From Roseinatronobacter bogoriensis DSM 18756 (GTDB lineage Bacteria; Pseudomonadota; Alphaproteobacteria; Rhodobacterales; Rhodobacteraceae), in NCBI RefSeq assembly GCF_004366635.1, contig NZ_SORN01000007.1:119537-183536 (forward strand): DNA of 64,000 nt. The letters are read 5' to 3'. The position numbers and the translations under genes were made by a program. The notes below the pieces were generated by a model that saw only the letters and a program-made list of their open reading frames with translations, was not told the origin of the DNA and made no database searches. Every line of letters begins with the position of its first letter. Within the stretch, counting starts at the first letter, position 1. Below are positions 18,347 through 27,146 of the stretch, one piece after another.

Positions 18347-19852
18347 ATGTGTAACCTTTGCAAGGCGGGTTTTCCACAAGGCCACAACAACCCGACGCGC
18401 CGTGCATTCCTGCGGGGCGCCATGGCGTCAGCTGCGGCAGCGGCGTTTCTGCCAGCTTTTCTGACGCGTCCGGTCGCAGCACAGGAAATGCCTTTGGGGA
18501 TAGGGCAGGCAGGACGTCGAACATTGATCAAAGGCGAGCATATCCTGAGCCAAGACAAAACGATCGGAGATTTCACGGGGGATGTCCTGCTCGAAGGCAA
18601 CCGTATTCTAGAACTGGGACCGGAGATCGACGCCACAGATGCGGCAGTGATTGATGCAAAGGGCCGGATTGTGATGCCGGGTTTTGTCGATACCCATCAC
18701 CATCAATTTGAAACCTCGTTGCGATCCTACCTACCAAATGGGATCATGTATGAAGATCCGACGCGCCCGGGCGAGCCGAATTACCTCGATGATATTCTTG
18801 GGGTCTTTTCCAGAGTATACCGGCCGGAGGATGTATATATAGCGCAGCTTTTCGGTGGGCTGAGTCAATTGGATGCCGGTGTGACGACCGTTCATGATGT
18901 GTCGCAGATCCATCATTCGCCAGCCCATTCAGATGCGGTCATATCAGGCATGCAAGCTGTGGGCCGTCGTGGTGTCTTTGGGTATTTCGAAGGTTACGGT
19001 CCGGACCTTGCCTATCCACAAGATGCGCGTCGCATTCGTGATGAATACTTCGCGTCTGATGACCAGTTATTGACGATGTTGATGGGGGGCGAAGTCTATT
19101 TGCCCGGTGTGGATCCGTTAGAGCTTTGGCGCTTGGGACAGGAACTGGATCTGTTGATCGGCTTGCATGTTGTTGGGTCGTTGGGAATGCAGGAAACGAT
19201 GGATGCGCTGATTCCGCATTACACCGACAAGCATCTGTTCATTCACATGACCGGCATGTCTGATGCAGCCTGGAACCGCGCGCAGGAAGTGGGCGCGCAC
19301 ATTTCACTGTCTGTTCCGATAGAAATGCAGATGCGCCACGGCCTTCCCCCGATCCAGAAAGCCATCGACATGGGCATGGCGCCATCGCTGTCCGTTGATG
19401 TGGAATGCACGATGACCGCAGATTTTTTCACCCAGATGCGCAGCCTGATGACCGTCCAGCGTATGTTTGCAAACCAGATTGCCCTGGAAGAAGGGCCGGA
19501 GGAGGCACCGGCGTTGATGGATGTCCGCGATGCAATCACTTTTGCCACGGTCAATGGCGCTGCTGGCTTGAAACTGGACCACAAGATCGGCTCGCTTACA
19601 CCCGGAAAAGAAGCAGACATCATTCTTCTGGATGCTGATGCCTTGAATGTCGCGCCTTTGAACAACGCAGCAGGGGCCGTTGTGACGCTGATGGAACGGT
19701 CGAACGTGGAAACCGTTCTGGTGGGCGGGCAGATCAAGAAGTGGAAAGGGGCAATGGTTGGTCACGATATCGCCGCCCTTCGTGAACAGATTGTAGCGTC
19801 TCGCGACTACTTGTTTGAAACGGCCGAAGTCGAAGTGCCGCTGTTCGACTGA
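18347..19852 (+). CDS. Tat-exported amidohydrolase (TrzN/AtzA-like)
   Basis: A 501-residue amidohydrolase of the TrzN/AtzA and cytosine-deaminase type. The N-terminus carries a twin-arginine signal (TRRAFLRG, residues 17-24, then an Ala-rich hydrophobic run cleaved after VAAQ). The metal motif DTHHHQ gives His117 and His119, and other ligands appear as GLHVVG and in VDVE. The C-terminal part has GSLTPGKEADIILLD, the usual composite-domain return. Export is unusual because most relatives are cytoplasmic. The substrate is unknown; N-heterocyclic amides or chlorinated rings are the usual range. A CxxC (residues 2-5) precedes the signal and will be lost. Confidence 0.8.
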   Translation: MCNLCKAGFPQGHNNPTRRAFLRGAMASAAAAAFLPAFLTRPVAAQEMPLGIGQAGRRTLIKGEHILSQDKTIGDFTGDVLLEGNRILELGPEIDATDAAVIDAKGRIVMPGFVDTHHHQFETSLRSYLPNGIMYEDPTRPGEPNYLDDILGVFSRVYRPEDVYIAQLFGGLSQLDAGVTTVHDVSQIHHSPAHSDAVISGMQAVGRRGVFGYFEGYGPDLAYPQDARRIRDEYFASDDQLLTMLMGGEVYLPGVDPLELWRLGQELDLLIGLHVVGSLGMQETMDALIPHYTDKHLFIHMTGMSDAAWNRAQEVGAHISLSVPIEMQMRHGLPPIQKAIDMGMAPSLSVDVECTMTADFFTQMRSLMTVQRMFANQIALEEGPEEAPALMDVRDAITFATVNGAAGLKLDHKIGSLTPGKEADIILLDADALNVAPLNNAAGAVVTLMERSNVETVLVGGQIKKWKGAMVGHDIAALREQIVASRDYLFETAEVEVPLFD

Positions 19853-19865
19853 CGTCATGACACTC

Positions 19866-19896
19866 CACACGCCACGGGCGCCGCCCGTGGCGTGTG
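19866..19896. terminator. Perfect 15-bp palindromic hairpin after the amidohydrolase gene
   Basis: Arms 19866-19880 and 19882-19896 pair over all 15 bases around a single C, giving a very GC-rich stem (core GCCACGGGCG). A T-run is lacking. It starts 13 bp after the stop and probably ends or stabilises the transcript. Confidence 0.65.
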
Positions 19897-20280
19897 ATGC
19901 GCAATCAGCCTGCGCAAAACATCATTCGACTGATTTTAATCGCAAGCCTGTCAATCTGCATTCAAAACTGACCCAGCGTGACCCTTTGGAAATGACCCAC
20001 CGCATCCAGTCGCGCAGGCGCAGCGTGTCTTCAGGATCGCTGAATTGGCCATAAAGTGCGACAAGCGCGGTTAGCATCGGGAACAGCGACAACCGCACCC
20101 GGTCACGCGTCACGGCGTCTTTGATGCGCCAGACGATTTCGCATGGAACCTGTGCAGGGCCACGCTCCATACGGTTGGCGCGCCCGACACCTGTTTGCCT
20201 TGCGCCTGCAAGACTTGGCGTGCGCCGGTGCGGGAACCTGAACGCGGCTGGGGCGTTGTGTCTGGCGGTCTACTGGTCGG
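19897..20280. other. IS21-like terminus and truncated unidentified minus-strand frame
   Basis: TGTCAATCTGCATTCAAAAC at 19949-19968 resembles the terminal repeat of the IS21-type element at 52400 (TGTCAACGGCAAAGCAAAAG), so it may be a solo transposon end. Next to it a minus-strand frame (20170 to about 20005) reads DRVRLSLFPMLTALVALYG and DPEDTLRLRDWMRW, which looks like real protein sequence cut by that end. I do not recognise the family. Nothing else is visible here. Confidence 0.35.
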
Positions 20281-22734
20281 ATGCTCATGCAAAATTTCCA
20301 ATACACATTTCTATCGCTGCGGTTTTCGCAGTATGGCTTGATAGCGAAACTGTTGTTAGCGTTACTGGCGCTGGCCAAGCTTGGGCTTGGCGCGGTGCTG
20401 ATCTGGGTGGGGGTTCAGATCGCCTTGAACGGCGGTGGCCTGTATTATGCGCTGGCGGGATTATTACTACTTGCAGGTGCCGCAGGGCTGATTTTTGCCC
20501 CTGTCGGTGCAGCGCTGTTGCCAAGCGGACTTTTACTTGGTCTGACCTTCGCTTGGGGTTTGATCGAGATTTCTGAAAATGACTGGCTGGTGTCATGGCA
20601 ATTCGATCTGTTGGGCCGGATCGCTGTGCCGGGGTTACTTTTCGCGGCCTTGGCGCTCATTGTCGTCTGGGGCAGCGCACGGCACATGCAGCCGCGCTGG
20701 CTGCGTCCTGCAGGCTGGGGAGTGCTGGCTGTTGCAGTTATCGGGGCAATTCTCAGCGTGGCGTTGGTTTGGGAACGGCCGACAGCCCCTATGGGCCGCG
20801 ATACGAATGCCACGCTTTTTGACGGGCACAACACAGCTGACGACTGGACAGCTTTCGGTGGCTCGGCCTTGGGGGCGCGCTACTCTCCTGCGGTGCAGAT
20901 TGACCGCGACAATATTGACGAGTTGGCCGAAGTCTGGCGCGTCCAGACGGGGGATATGACCGAAAATGACCGAATTCACTACAGTGCGCAGAACACGCCT
21001 GTGTATGTTGAGGGCCGCCTTTACGCCTGCACACCCTCGAACAAGGTCATCGCGTTGGACCCTGCCACCGGGCAAACAATCTGGCGGTTCGACCCGCAAA
21101 CTTCCGAAGTCGATATGGAGTCACTCTTCTCTGTCGCCTGCCGCGCAGTGGCGCACCATCGCAACAGCATGGAAGATGGCACCTGTGCCGCGCGGATCTA
21201 TATGGCTACGGTCGATAGCCGCCTCTTTGCGCTTGACGCAGCGACAGGAACCGTCTGCACGGATTTCGGCACGCAGGGCATTGTTGATCTGGCCGAGGGG
21301 ATGGGCATTCAGGAAATCGGCCTTGCCTCGTCTACCTCTGGTCCGGCAGTGGTCGGCGATCTGGTGCTCATCGGCCAGCAGGTCAGCGACAACCAGCGCG
21401 GCGATGCGCCCTCTGGCGTTGTGCGCGCCTATGATGCCCTGACGGGCGATCTGGTCTGGGCATGGGATGCGCTGCGCCAAGGCATAGCGTCTGACCCATT
21501 GCCAGAGGGCGAGGTGTTCCCGCGCGGCACGCCCAATGCGTGGAACGTGATCTCTGGCGACCCCGAAGCGGGGATTGTTTATATCGCTACGGGCAATTCC
21601 GCCAATGACCATTGGGGCGGGGCACGCACCCCCGAAGAAGACCGCTTTACCTCTGCCGTCATTGCGATTGATATGGAAACCGGCGAAACGATCTGGGATT
21701 TCGCCACTGTTATCCATGATCTGTGGGACTACGATCTGGGCGCACAGCCCGCATTGATGGATATTCAGATTGAAGGCGAGACGCGCCGCGTCGTGGTGCA
21801 AGGCACCAAGCAAGGCTCCATCTATGTGCTGGACGCGGCCACGGGCGCGCATCTGCGCCCGGTCGAGCAGCGCCCTGCGCCGCAAGCTGCATTGCCCGGC
21901 GACTGGACAAATGAGACGCAACCGCAAGCCGTGTTCTATCCGAATTTCGCAGGCCGCATCGGTCCTGACCCCGAAACGCTGCGCCATACGCAGACATGGG
22001 GCGTGGCGATGATTGACGCGGCGCTGTGCCGCCGGGACTTTCTGAGGATGGACTATCGGGGCATTTACACGCCGCCATCGGAAAACCCGCATGGGATGCT
22101 TTTGCATCCGGGCACAGTGGGCGGGATCAATTGGGGTGGTATCGGCCTTGATCTGGGCCGGGACATCCTGATCACCAATCATTCGCGCCTGCCAAATGTC
22201 GTGACCATGTTCCCGCGCGAAGAGGTCGACGACCTGCCCGTAGGCCTTGGCGGCGCGCGGCCTGATCAGGAGATTGCGCCGCAATGGCTGGCCCCTTACG
22301 GCGTGACCCGACCAATGTGGCTGTCAATTTTGGGTGCCCCCTGTATCGCGCCGCCATGGGGCTATCTGGCCGCGACCGATCTGCAAAGCGGTGAATTGCT
22401 CTGGTCGCAGCCCTTCGGCACGGGCTTTGACACCGGGCCAATGGGTCTGCCCACCTTCCTGCGGGTGCCTCTGGGCACAGTCAACATCGGCGGGCCACTG
22501 GTGACGGGCAGCGGTATCACCTTCATCGGGGCCGCGCAGGACAACTTCTTCCGCGCCTACGAGACCGAGAGCGGGCGCCTGTTATGGTCCGCGCGTCTGC
22601 CCTCGGGCGGGCAGGCCTCGCCCATGAGCTATATGCATGAGGGCCGCCAGTATGTTGTCCTCCATGCAGGCGGGCATTCACGGCTGGAAACGACAGTGGG
22701 GGATTCCATCATCGCCTATGCGCTGCCGCAATAG
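20281..22734 (+). CDS. gcd: Membrane-bound PQQ-dependent glucose dehydrogenase-type quinoprotein
   Basis: An 817-residue inner-membrane quinoprotein. About residues 25-155 form five transmembrane helices; the rest is a periplasmic eight-bladed PQQ propeller. Motifs match the GCD group: CRAVAHHR, HDLWDYDLGAQP (the catalytic Asp region), GTKQGSIYVLD (the PQQ-contacting Lys region) and HAGGH near the end. The enzyme oxidises aldose sugars to lactones and passes electrons to ubiquinone. No PQQ biosynthesis gene lies in this window, so the cofactor must come from elsewhere. The start region has no strong ribosome binding site, and ATG 20287 is an alternative. It heads a closely spaced four-gene set. 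Confidence 0.9.
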   Translation: MLMQNFQYTFLSLRFSQYGLIAKLLLALLALAKLGLGAVLIWVGVQIALNGGGLYYALAGLLLLAGAAGLIFAPVGAALLPSGLLLGLTFAWGLIEISENDWLVSWQFDLLGRIAVPGLLFAALALIVVWGSARHMQPRWLRPAGWGVLAVAVIGAILSVALVWERPTAPMGRDTNATLFDGHNTADDWTAFGGSALGARYSPAVQIDRDNIDELAEVWRVQTGDMTENDRIHYSAQNTPVYVEGRLYACTPSNKVIALDPATGQTIWRFDPQTSEVDMESLFSVACRAVAHHRNSMEDGTCAARIYMATVDSRLFALDAATGTVCTDFGTQGIVDLAEGMGIQEIGLASSTSGPAVVGDLVLIGQQVSDNQRGDAPSGVVRAYDALTGDLVWAWDALRQGIASDPLPEGEVFPRGTPNAWNVISGDPEAGIVYIATGNSANDHWGGARTPEEDRFTSAVIAIDMETGETIWDFATVIHDLWDYDLGAQPALMDIQIEGETRRVVVQGTKQGSIYVLDAATGAHLRPVEQRPAPQAALPGDWTNETQPQAVFYPNFAGRIGPDPETLRHTQTWGVAMIDAALCRRDFLRMDYRGIYTPPSENPHGMLLHPGTVGGINWGGIGLDLGRDILITNHSRLPNVVTMFPREEVDDLPVGLGGARPDQEIAPQWLAPYGVTRPMWLSILGAPCIAPPWGYLAATDLQSGELLWSQPFGTGFDTGPMGLPTFLRVPLGTVNIGGPLVTGSGITFIGAAQDNFFRAYETESGRLLWSARLPSGGQASPMSYMHEGRQYVVLHAGGHSRLETTVGDSIIAYALPQ

Positions 22735-22754
22735 ACCCATCTGGCAACAAACAG

Positions 22755-23687
22755 ATGACAAGCATGACCGAAGAAACCCTGTTGAAACTGTCGATTGCGG
22801 CAACGCTTCTGGTGGCAGCGCTTGGCATTGTCATGGGTCTGTGGACCGGGTCGCGCGCGATTGTTTTCGATGGCGCCTTTTCATTGGTGGATGCCGCGAT
22901 GAGCGCTGTATCATTGCTTGTTCTGGGGCTGATGAAATCCTACGCCCTTTCGACTGCGCGCGGGCAGAAACTGGAGGCACGGTTCAATTTCGGATTCTGG
23001 CATCTGGAGCCGATGGTCTTGGCGCTGAACGGTATTCTGCTGATGGCAGTCGCCGCTTACGGGCTGATCAACGCGGTCGAGTCGCTTCTGGCAGGCGGTC
23101 GGTTGCTGGATTTCGATCTGGCGCTCTATTACGCGGGGGCGGCAACAGTGATCTGCTTTGTCATGGCCGCCCTAGGCTACCGCGCCAACCGGCGTTTGCG
23201 ATCCGGTTTCGTCAAGCTTGATGCGCAAGGCTGGCTGTCGGCCGGGGCGCTAAGTGCGGCGCTGGTCTTGGCTTTCGGATTGGCTGCGCTGGTCGCGGAC
23301 ACGCGGCTCGCGCCCGCCTTGCCCTATATCGATCCGGCCATTCTGGGGCTGATCTGTCTGGTGCTTATACCAGTGCCCGCCGCCATTACCCGCAAGGCGA
23401 TTGCGGAAATGATGCTTGTTACACCGACGGATCTTCGCGCGCGCGTTAATGCCGTCGCGCGGCAGATCACGCAGAAATATGGGTTCCTGGCCGCGTATAG
23501 CTATGTCGCGCGCGTGGGTCGCGCCGAACAGATCGAGATGTATTTCGTCGCCCCTGCCGATATGCCTGCCCGCCCCCTGTCTGACTGGGACAGGTTGCGC
23601 GACGAAGTGGGCGATGCCTTGGGCAATGCTGGGCCGGATCGCTGGCTGTCAGTCACCTTTACCGCTGACCCAAAGTGGAGCGCATGA
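22755..23687 (+). CDS. Cation diffusion facilitator (CDF) family transporter, COG3965-like
   Basis: A 310-residue protein with about six transmembrane helices and a soluble C-terminal domain (about 220-310). The family signature here is IVFDGAFSLVDAAMS in helix 2, which replaces the classical HxxxD/DxxxD arrangement by D...D; helix 5 carries LDAQGWLSAG and the last helix YIDPAILG. That variant is typical of the COG3965 branch of predicted Co/Zn/Cd transporters. Its usual role is export of a divalent metal from the cytoplasm. It lies 20 bp behind gcd and overlaps the next gene by 4 bp, so it probably shares the transcript. Confidence 0.85.
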   Translation: MTSMTEETLLKLSIAATLLVAALGIVMGLWTGSRAIVFDGAFSLVDAAMSAVSLLVLGLMKSYALSTARGQKLEARFNFGFWHLEPMVLALNGILLMAVAAYGLINAVESLLAGGRLLDFDLALYYAGAATVICFVMAALGYRANRRLRSGFVKLDAQGWLSAGALSAALVLAFGLAALVADTRLAPALPYIDPAILGLICLVLIPVPAAITRKAIAEMMLVTPTDLRARVNAVARQITQKYGFLAAYSYVARVGRAEQIEMYFVAPADMPARPLSDWDRLRDEVGDALGNAGPDRWLSVTFTADPKWSA

Positions 23688-25315
23688 TGCGCGACTTGTC
23701 ACGATCACAGGGGCGCGCCTTGTGCCTTGCGATTGTCGGCTTCGGGCCGCGTGGACTTGCGGCGGCGGAATATGCGCTCGCTGCCATGCCTTCATGCAGG
23801 ATAGATATCTTTGATCCCTCCGCATTCCCTGCAGCGGGGCCGAATTTCGCCCCTGCAGAGTCGCCGCATTGCTTGCTCAACCTTCGCGCCAGCGATGTGA
23901 ACTTGCCTTCGCCTGTTTTGCAGCGGCTCCCCTCGTTCAGCGCGTGGGTTGCGCAGGCGGCAGGGCAGGACGTCAGCCCCGATGACTACCCATCTCGGCG
24001 CTCGCTTGGGGACTACCTGACCCTGCGCTACGAGACGCTGAAACAGGCTTTTCCAGATGCGTTGACGCATCACCGCAGCGCGGTGCTAAGGGCGTGGAAA
24101 GACGTACAAGGCTGGTGGATTTCCACACATGGGCATGAAGCAGGGCCTTTCGACGAAGTTTTGCTAACCTTGGGCCAGCCGTCCAGCAAGGCTGACCCAA
24201 CTTGGGAAGATTGGCGTGCACGCGCGGCACGTTGCGATGTGGCGCTGTCAGCGGCCTATCCCGGCCATGCGCTTCAGGCCAAAGCGGCAGACTGGGCGGG
24301 CAAGACGGTCGCAGTACGTGGACTGGGGCTGTCCACACTGGATGTCGTCGCAATGCTGACCTTGGGACAGGGCGGGCGGCTGGAACATGGGCGCTATATC
24401 CGCTCAGGGCAGGAGCCTGCATGTATCCTGCCCTTTTCGCTTGACGGTATGCCGCCCCTGCCCAAGCCTGACCTTGCGACCGAACCCCGTTTCACGATGT
24501 CTGACAATGAAAGCAAAGCCTTGCGCAACACCCTCGAATGCGCGTTATCTCTGCCCCCGGACACTGCCATGGAACAGATCACCCAAGCGCTGGCGGCACC
24601 TCTGTACCGTCAAACCGGCCAAGACCCGTCGGATTGGCTGGCGCGCGAGTGTGCCAGCGCCGGGGCGCAGGATATGTCTCGCGCGCCGGTGGAGATGTTG
24701 CGCGAGGGTATTGAGATGGCTTCAGGACGGAGGCCCGCATCGGTTGGATATTGCACCGGTCAGATCTGGCGCGCGCTACAGCATGACCTGCGCGCAGTAT
24801 TTCAGCGCTGTGACAGCCGCGCCGACACGCGCGCGGTGATACTCGGTTTCGATCGCGGGCTGAAACGCATGAGTTATGGGCCGCCGCTCTCTTCTGCAAG
24901 ACTGCTGCTTGCGCTGGTCCAGGAAGGGCTCGTCCAGTTGAGTGTCGCCGATGACCCGGAGGTCACTCTCTCGGATGCTGGGTGGCGACTGCAAGGCCGC
25001 GCCACGGCGCAGGTCATGGTCGACGCGGTTTTGCCTGCGCCGCGACTGGAGGTGATCGAAGACCCACTCATCCGGACATTGCTGCGCGACGAAGTCCTGC
25101 GCGAGGATCCGACAACCGGCGGCATTGCGGTTGATCGCGCGGGCCGGGCTGCGCAGGGGCTCAGCGTGCTCGGGCGGCTGACCGAGGGGCGCAGCATCGC
25201 GACGGACTCCTTGCATGACTGCTATGGGGCGATGACGCGCGCGTGGGCAGGCGCTCTGGCTGATGCTCAGGATCAGGGCGCCGCCCGCGGCGTCTGGGAA
25301 AGTTCGCAATGCTGA
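23684..25315 (+). CDS. FAD/NAD(P)-binding protein
   Basis: A 543-residue oxidoreductase-like protein with a Rossmann start AIVGFGPRGLAAAEYAL near residue 15. This GFGPRG form and the following LNLRASDVNLP stretch fit the FAD-NAD(P)-binding family PF13454, which lacks a characterised activity. A second dinucleotide motif (VRGLGLSTLDVVAML) occurs near 215. No signal peptide is present, so it is cytoplasmic. ATG 23684 gives a 4-bp overlap with the CDF gene; ATG 23687 is possible. It also overlaps the next gene by 7 bp, so coupling is tight. Confidence 0.75.
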   Translation: MMRDLSRSQGRALCLAIVGFGPRGLAAAEYALAAMPSCRIDIFDPSAFPAAGPNFAPAESPHCLLNLRASDVNLPSPVLQRLPSFSAWVAQAAGQDVSPDDYPSRRSLGDYLTLRYETLKQAFPDALTHHRSAVLRAWKDVQGWWISTHGHEAGPFDEVLLTLGQPSSKADPTWEDWRARAARCDVALSAAYPGHALQAKAADWAGKTVAVRGLGLSTLDVVAMLTLGQGGRLEHGRYIRSGQEPACILPFSLDGMPPLPKPDLATEPRFTMSDNESKALRNTLECALSLPPDTAMEQITQALAAPLYRQTGQDPSDWLARECASAGAQDMSRAPVEMLREGIEMASGRRPASVGYCTGQIWRALQHDLRAVFQRCDSRADTRAVILGFDRGLKRMSYGPPLSSARLLLALVQEGLVQLSVADDPEVTLSDAGWRLQGRATAQVMVDAVLPAPRLEVIEDPLIRTLLRDEVLREDPTTGGIAVDRAGRAAQGLSVLGRLTEGRSIATDSLHDCYGAMTRAWAGALADAQDQGAARGVWESSQC

Positions 25316-26601
25316 CTGTGTTTCGCAGATACCGACGCGCCATTATCGCAGCCATCGTCACGCTTGCTCTGACCCTTGTGGCGGTGGTCGCGGCCCTGAA
25401 CCTGATGCCCGACAGGCGCGAGTTGCGCGGGCCAGTGACGGCACAGATTGCACCAACAGATTCCGATTTCCAGCGCACCATGGCAGGGCTGTTCGGATCG
25501 AGCCTGATGGACGGCAACAGTATCGACATCCTTCAGAACGGCGACGAGATTTTCCCGGCCATGCTAGAGGCCATAGCCAGCGCGCGGACCAGTATCAATT
25601 TTGAAACCTACATCTACTGGACCGGTCAGATTGCGCAGGACTTCGCGCAGGCGCTGGTCGAGCGTGCGCAAGCGGGGGTGGAGGTGCGGGTCTTGCTGGA
25701 TTGGGTGGGGTCTGTCTCGATGGATGAGGCGCTGATCGCGGCGATGGAAGATGCGGGCATCCAGGTCAAACGCTTCCGCCCTGTCCGCTGGTATACACTG
25801 GACCGGATCAACAACCGTACCCATCGCAAGTTTCTGGTCGTTGATGGGCGTGTCGGCTTTATCGGCGGGGTCGGCATAGGGGATGAATGGCTGGGCGATG
25901 CGCGCACCCCCGACGAGTGGCGCGAGACGCATTACCGCGTCACGGGGCCTGTGGTCGCCGCGATGCAAGGCGGGTTTGTGTCGAACTGGGTCGAAGATAC
26001 GGGCGAGGTGCTACAGGGGGATGCTTTTTTCCCACCGTTGGAGCAAACGGGCGATATCACCGCGCAATTGGTGCTCAGCTCGACCGGCAGCCGCAATTAC
26101 ATACATCTGATGCTGATGACGGCTCTTGCGTCAGCGCAAGAGCATATCCGCATGACAACCCCATATTTCGTGCCCGATGAAGTGGCCATTGCCCAACTGC
26201 GTAACGCCCGCGCGAGAGGTGTCGAAGTGGATATCATTGTCCCGGGCGAGCATATGAGCAAAGAGATGGTGCGTTATACGTCGAGACATCTGTGGAAGCC
26301 CCTTTTGCAAGCCGGCGTTCGGATTCACGAATTTCAGCCCACATTCATGCACGCGAAACTGTTGATTGTGGATAATCAGTTTGTATCCATCGGATCGACC
26401 AATTTTGACGAACGCTCTTTCCGACTGAACGACGAGGCCAATCTGAACGTCTATGATCAGAGCTTCGCAGCGGCCAAGACCGAAATATTCGAAGCTGATC
26501 TCTCGCGCGCGCGCGAATACACCCTGCAAGACTGGCAGAATCGCCCGATGGACATAAGAGTGAAAGATTGGGCCTGGAGTTGGCTGCGCACACAGTTCTG
26601 A
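25309..26601 (+). CDS. cls: Cardiolipin synthase-type phospholipase D family protein
   Basis: A 430-residue protein with an N-terminal membrane anchor (about 12-32) and two HKD motifs: HRKFLVVDGRVGFIGG near 175 and HAKLLIVDNQFVSIGSTN near 350, the latter followed by the conserved FDERSF. This is the bacterial cardiolipin synthase pattern, catalysing phosphatidyl transfer between phosphatidylglycerol molecules. Lengths of about 430-490 are usual. It ends the gcd operon. No terminator is evident downstream. The nearby FAD and CDF genes give no clear pathway link. Confidence 0.88.
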   Translation: MLTVFRRYRRAIIAAIVTLALTLVAVVAALNLMPDRRELRGPVTAQIAPTDSDFQRTMAGLFGSSLMDGNSIDILQNGDEIFPAMLEAIASARTSINFETYIYWTGQIAQDFAQALVERAQAGVEVRVLLDWVGSVSMDEALIAAMEDAGIQVKRFRPVRWYTLDRINNRTHRKFLVVDGRVGFIGGVGIGDEWLGDARTPDEWRETHYRVTGPVVAAMQGGFVSNWVEDTGEVLQGDAFFPPLEQTGDITAQLVLSSTGSRNYIHLMLMTALASAQEHIRMTTPYFVPDEVAIAQLRNARARGVEVDIIVPGEHMSKEMVRYTSRHLWKPLLQAGVRIHEFQPTFMHAKLLIVDNQFVSIGSTNFDERSFRLNDEANLNVYDQSFAAAKTEIFEADLSRAREYTLQDWQNRPMDIRVKDWAWSWLRTQF

Positions 26602-26815
26602 CACTCAAGTCTGCGCCACCTGACTGAAGGTTCCACAATACAAGACGAGGGGCAGCTATGCGGGATTCTGCCCCGGATTTGCGCTAGCAATGACCATCTG
26701 TGGAAGAATCTGGTCATTCGCGTCTCATGATGTCTGCTTGCTCCGAAACTCTGCTCGGGTTCCAGTAGCGGCGCGCTGGCTACACTTCCCCGTCTCTGCG
26801 ATCAATTTGACCAAG

Positions 26816-27058
26816 TCATCGAAATTGATAGATATTGCCGTTCGGTAAGTCTTTGGGGAGGGAGGACGCATCGTTGCCCAAGACGCATGCAAAAGGCAGG
26901 CCCTTTGTGCGAAGCACTCTTGCAAGATCGAAACTTATACCTGATCTCAAATGCATATCGAGATTTGCGAATTCTGGCGCGCGCTGTTCCAATATGTTTT
27001 GTACATCCGGGGCCGTTGCAGCGTAAAAAAGAGTCAAATCCGCGATCAGAAAGCTCAT
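26816..27058 (-). pseudogene. Response-regulator receiver domain fragment
   Basis: An 80-residue frame contains APEFANLDMHLRSGISFDL and GLPFACVLGNDASSLP. These match the phospho-acceptor strand (Asp in LDM) and the strand-4 TGYDA region of receiver-only regulators, with TG changed to LG. The first strands (the N-terminal acidic pocket) are missing or mutated, so I read it as a degraded gene. The remaining sequence up to the tctA stop is uninformative. Confidence 0.5.
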
Positions 27059-27146
27059 CCTCAGTATCCATCGCAATGAGTGGGTTAAGGTTCCTTCCAT
27101 GCGGATTACACATATGGAAGGGCTGCGTTCACGCGATTTCGCCGTA

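Noticed and set aside
21121..22284. Long minus-strand frame (387 codons)
   Set aside because: Antisense shadow of the PQQ glucose dehydrogenase gene, whose motifs are clear on the other strand.
24387..25197. Overlapping frames on both strands inside the FAD/NAD(P) protein gene
   Set aside because: No independent motifs, and the main frame has a continuous Rossmann-type protein.
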